From positions 744,001 to 808,000 of the forward strand of contig JAQPZY010001432.1 of NCBI GenBank assembly GCA_029931535.1: a DNA stretch of 64,000 bases, written 5' to 3'. The notes beneath the pieces were generated by a model. The model had not been told where the DNA came from and made no database searches. It saw only the letters and a list, made by a program, of their open reading frames with translations. The position numbers were made by a program, and so were the translations under genes. Numbering within the stretch: position 1 is the stretch's first letter; every line of letters begins with the position of its first letter. Positions 60,050 to 64,000 of the stretch are shown here, one piece after another. Source of the DNA: Margaritifera margaritifera. Lineage: Eukaryota; Mollusca; Bivalvia; Unionida; Margaritiferidae.

Positions 60050-60700
60050 AATGAAGTCTATATATAATCTTAGAATTTAAACCTTTTGGATAGGTAGTAT
60101 GCAGACGGTGAATCCAATATGTTTATTTTAACAGACGTTCCATTTCCAAATTAACAGTATCAATTGACATAAATGAAAAATCTTGTAACTTATTGAAGCT
60201 GTCATTAAAGAGTGTAGCGACATGAAATAAAAAAGATGGATCTATAAAGTTAGTTATGTAAAATCAGTGTTTGTGTATGTGTTTAGATACTTGCTGATGG
60301 GTTTGTCCAACATATTGTATGCCAAGCTTTTTGCAAGGTGTAATATAAATAACATTTGAAGTTGCACAATTAGTATCATAACACATCTTAAATGTTTCTT
60401 TGGTATTACTGGGTGTACTGAAATAGATATTTTCATTAATGACAGAACAGTGCGAACATCTGTGTCTTTTATATTTAGTTGATGAACCCTTCATAAATGG
60501 TTTCATTATTAATTTAGAATTATAAGTATGTGTATGCCTGCTTTGTAATGTGATTTAACAATTACATTACAAGCTAATTGCAAAAGATTCCAGTATTTGT
60601 TGATAATCTCACCTGTATTAGGTAAATTTGGATTATACTCAACAACAAAAGGAATGATATTGTCATCTTTGTCCCTGATTTTACATAAAATATAGTACTA
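60050..60700 (-). pseudogene. Penelope-like element, RT tail and GIY-YIG domain
   Basis: On the - strand, 60680-60570 encodes IIPFVVEYNPNLPNTGEIIN with KYWNLLQ, the segment after the RT core in Penelope-like elements. 60506-60260 follows with a Cys/His linker (RHRCSHCSVI), CYDTNCATSNVIYITPCKKL and GIQYVGQTHQQVSKHI, the GIY-YIG nuclease motif region (NVIY...QYVG.T). Then FNDSFNKLQDFSF, LEMERLL and YWIHRLHTTYPKGLNSKI (to ~60060) in a shifted frame. The RT catalytic core is absent. Frameshifts and stops make it inactive. It resides in TSC2 intron 5 in antisense. Confidence 0.85.
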
Positions 60701-60729
60701 TGTAATGTGATTATGATGCAAGAAATTCA

Positions 60730-61540
60730 ATAGCAATCTTGTAACTGGCAGCAAGAATAAGTATTTTTAGCTTAAAGGAAAAGGAGGGAACTGTGCCTGA
60801 TTGATTCCAACGGCAATCCCATACAAAAGATATACAAAATCTTAACAGGTAGTACCTATCTGTGTCTTCCAATAAGAGAAATAAATTATTCGAAAAGCTA
60901 ACAGATTTTCCATCTTTTACTGTCTTTTATTTTATCTTTGCATCTACGATAATTTGTCATCCCAGATGATAGCTCTTACTGTAGTATAAGATGGGATAGA
61001 AATCCCTCTTCTTCACCATTTCTCATAGCTAGTCTGGAGTACATATCATTTGAGAAGAGCAGAATAGAGGTTACCATGGCAATATTTATGACAGATAAGC
61101 TTATTTCTGCTGGGAAACAGCACAGAGAAAAGAATTAAAAACTGACTGAGGTTTAACAGACTCGCTTCAAAGTAGCTTTATACAAGGGAGATAACAGTAA
61201 CTTAACTCTAAACCACAGAGAAGGCCAATACAAGCATTATCTTATCATGCTCTGTATGGAGTTAGAAATTAATATGAAAGGATTTTTGTCTTGTTTGTCA
61301 GGGAACAGACTTAATTCCAATTTCTGATCTTTTATAATTGTTCTATAACTTTGGATCTTTAGATATTATAGGGTACAGTCAAGCAAAGGAACTATCCCCT
61401 CACTGTTACATCATGGATATCACAATTGTCTTTGAGGATGAATATTCTTGAATTTCATTCCTTAGAATAATAGTATTCAATACCATTTTTTTCAGTGCTG
61501 TTAAAAACAACTGGGGCAGAAGAACAGTTTGTTAGCTATG
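60730..61540 (+). other. TSC2 intron 5, without recognised feature
   Basis: No domain-bearing ORF or bounded repeat seen. Confidence 0.45.
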
Positions 61541-61545
61541 CACTA

Positions 61546-61700
61546 TTTACCATATTTATCTGATGATAAGATCAACCCCATTTTTTAAAAAAATCTGAAA
61601 ATATTTACAAAGGATATCTTTGATAATAAACCCTCCCCGTACATTTTAACAAATTAATTAGGATCGTCCCCTGGTCTTATTAAGGGAGAAACACTGTAAG
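61546..61700. mobile_element. Possible MITE, ~150 bp
   Basis: Left accatatttatctgatgataagatcaacccc-type sequence is partly complementary to ggatcgtcccctggtcttatta on the right. The ends start with the same acc(a/g)tatttat phrase seen in other palindromic elements here. Weakly supported. Confidence 0.35.
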
Positions 61701-61883
61701 TTTTGTCTCTTGTGTGTGATTACATTGATCTCTAGAAATGATCAGGTATGATTCAACCTCTTTATTACAATCAGTAAAAAAGCTTTATTCTTCCTGCTAT
61801 AAACCAGAGATGCTCTTAAATTTCATGAACCATGAATCAACTTTAAAACAGACATTTGATATAAGCTGACATTGGTATATATT

Positions 61884-63593
61884 ACCATATTTACCGTATA
61901 TATTGGGACAGGATAAAATAAATGATTTTTTTCCTGTCCCATAACTTATGGTTAAACTTTTTTTCCACTAGATCATATGTCCCAAAACTTGAGAACCGAA
62001 ACAAATTGTGTTGAATTTGCCCCCCCACACCAGCAGTTAAAGTTAAAATAAGGTAGGTAAATTAAACATTTATTTGATAATAAACTGAAAGAAACTATCC
62101 ATGTACTGTTCTCATTTATTCTTCTTTTTTGTTCTTCATAAGCAATTTATGTATAAAAGACACAAACGTATCCACTAACACATGGTCCAGCAATGTAGAG
62201 TACCGGTCGTGTGTATCGCTTATGTCAGGTAACAACATTGACACATTATTTTATTGACGTGAATATAGACACACGAATCATGTTTGGTTGTCCTCAGAAG
62301 TTTGAATACCAGTATATTATCGAACTTAAAATTGGATCCAGTAAAATCACAAACAATAGAAAGAGAGAGACAGAAATAACAACCGATTGCTTGAAGGCAC
62401 CAGCAATTCACGCATGATCCGGTGTATGGTGCAAAATAACCAAGAGTGTATTATATCCAGGTTAACAATATAACAACATTTCGCAAATAAAAATCATTAT
62501 TAGGAAATACATTCACCATGAGAGCAAATGACAATATTTTCGCTAGCATGGGATACAGAACGTATTCTTAAAGACAATTAATGCCATGTATATTATTTAC
62601 CCTGCCGACATCAATGCCTGTTTGTAACAGTTACGATTACAGATGGCAAACAACAGAAGACCGGGTGGTGAATAAACACAGCTGGTAGCGAGCAATAAAC
62701 TCATTGTTTCAACTTACCAGTAGGATTTCAAATACAAAGTTTATTTTATTACAAAGCAAGCAGACCCTGGAAGCCAACTTTGGATTATTTTAAGTGTGCA
62801 GATTTTTTGTATACAAAGTCGGCAGACCAAGGGAAGCCGGCTTTGGTTTATTTTAGCAGTATTCACAGAAATTTTGAAAATAAATTGAAACAGTGGAACA
62901 GTCGGGGTCTGTAAGTGACACTTTGAGCATACACTGTGAAATGTACTGGTATTAAAGGATTTGCCACAACTGAACAGGCGTCAATTGTGCGGCATGATCA
63001 CAGGAAGTTCAAATAAATTCTGTCAGCTGAATATAGGACTCTACTTGGCACTGAACAAGGATCAACTCGGCGGCTCGATCAAAGGGTTGGGAAAACAAAG
63101 TGAGTCTGCCTTTACAAGCTAAGGGATTTGCACTGGCAGATAACTGAGGAAATATTACTTGGGAATTAGATCTGGCTTATGAAAAAGGCAAATATAAATC
63201 AACTCAAAACTTGTATTGCATCAAACAGTGTTTATACAGCAAAACAAAATATAATACAAGTACGGGTTGCTCCGACTTGCATGTATTTTGTATGTAGTGC
63301 AAACATCTAGTCTCCTATATTGCCCATAGATTTATCAAATTTTGTTGTTCAAAAGTTTGCAGATAAGAAGACAAGTGTAAACATACAACACTGACAGCGG
63401 TTTTTATTTTATTTATTTAATAAAATATAAGTTTGAGTGCATTTTTTTTACCAGCTAAGCATCGATATTATGATTTAAAAGGTGTCCCAAAACTTACGAC
63501 TCGAAAAAAACGATCTGTCCCAGAACTTACAGTGCACAAAAAATTACTTTAAAAATTAATTTATGGTGTCCCAACATATACGGTAAATACGGT
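61884..63593. mobile_element. 1.7-kb TIR element without transposase
   Basis: The 27-bp ends (61884-61910 and 63567-63593) are inverted and identical at 25 of 27 positions. They read ACC(G/A)TATTTACCGTATAT then TTGGGACA. Subterminal copies of GTCCCA(a/t)AACTTA-type motifs occur on both sides (about 61940, 61980, 63485, 63520). No DDE domain or long ORF lies inside; small ORFs at 62211-62417 and 62220-62411 overlap on opposite strands and lack domains. Inside, a ~55-bp duplication (gcagacc...ggaagcc.(a/g)ctttgg) is at about 62761-62860. Target duplication is ambiguous because flanks are (AT)-rich. Confidence 0.75.
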
Positions 63594-64000
63594 ATATATG
63601 ATTACCAGAGATGGCACAAGCATGAAAACTAATGCTAAATAATTGTATATTGTGTGGAATGGACTAGAAGCCACTGCATTTGTGTATTTGGAATTTATTT
63701 CATGCAGCTGTTAAATAAAATGCAGGATGGCTCCGGAAATACTTTTGGGCTAGCTTGCGATGCATTCATTCCTTCATAGTGTAATGCAGGTTCCGCCATC
63801 AAGAATGCCAATATGGTGACAAGTACATACGATTAAGAAAATGTTTTATAGAAAACCTCTGCCTTTTTTTGTCACTTTAAGTAACATTCAAGCATTTTAA
63901 TCAACCAAAATTTACTAATTTCTTCTATGTTCAAGATATTTGCAAAAACTTTCAAACATACTTCATTTGTATCACTATCAAGATATGAAAGGGACAGTGA
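63594..64000 (+). other. TSC2 intron 5, right edge
   Basis: No feature seen; no further TSC2 exon detected up to the edge. Confidence 0.5.

Overview
The window is AT-rich eukaryotic DNA dominated by repeats. It looks like a bivalve or related mollusc genome. The repeat types point that way: tRNA-derived SINEs, arrays of roughly 150-bp modules carrying AGGTCAAGGTCA-like motifs, foldback-capped modules, many palindromic MITEs, and long (TA)n and (TTA)n tracts. No bacterial genes, operons or CRISPR arrays are visible.

The one gene I can name with confidence is on the + strand of the right third. Five exons (42413-42550, 47235-47321, 47969-48079, 50607-50686, 55942-56006) splice in phase into the first ~160 residues of tuberin (TSC2), the Rheb GAP subunit of the TSC1-TSC2-TBC1D7 complex that restrains mTORC1. 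The gene runs off the right edge. Exons 1 to 3 match the human coding blocks in length (138, 87, 111 nt). Exons 4 plus 5 (80+65 nt) equal the next human block (145 nt), split here by an extra intron of 5.3 kb. The short ORFs elsewhere in this part lie in introns or transposons.

Layout. 1-11000: decayed repeats, two SINEs, a hAT-type end, a pogo-type DNA-binding remnant and several minisatellites. 11180-13664: a 5'-truncated, frameshifted non-LTR retrotransposon (LINE) on the - strand. 14175-14496: an unrecognised exon-like ORF. 14632-24480: a tandem segmental duplication of about 4.2 kb built from two satellite families plus a ~2.2 kb non-repetitive part, with a third, older partial copy. One copy carries a ~1.07-kb insertion (15741-16813) that holds four repeated stem-loops with compensatory base changes. 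25200-27560: module arrays. 27656-33962: a second segmental duplication, in which one copy expanded a ~48-bp minisatellite to about 35 units. 33963-37226: mostly featureless. 37227-38001: the 3' end of a Gypsy-type LTR element whose RNase H is followed directly by the polypurine tract and LTR. 38002-42205: a Mutator-like (MULE) transposon with TIRs and a broken DDE transposase, ending only ~207 bp before the TSC2 start codon. 42413-64000: TSC2 exons and long introns holding a hAT end, a pogo element with transposase remnants, MITEs, SINEs (one with a perfect 13-bp target duplication), Penelope-like remnants and a 1.7-kb TIR element.

All calls come from reading the sequence; no database search was run. 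Identities described as high are judged by eye.
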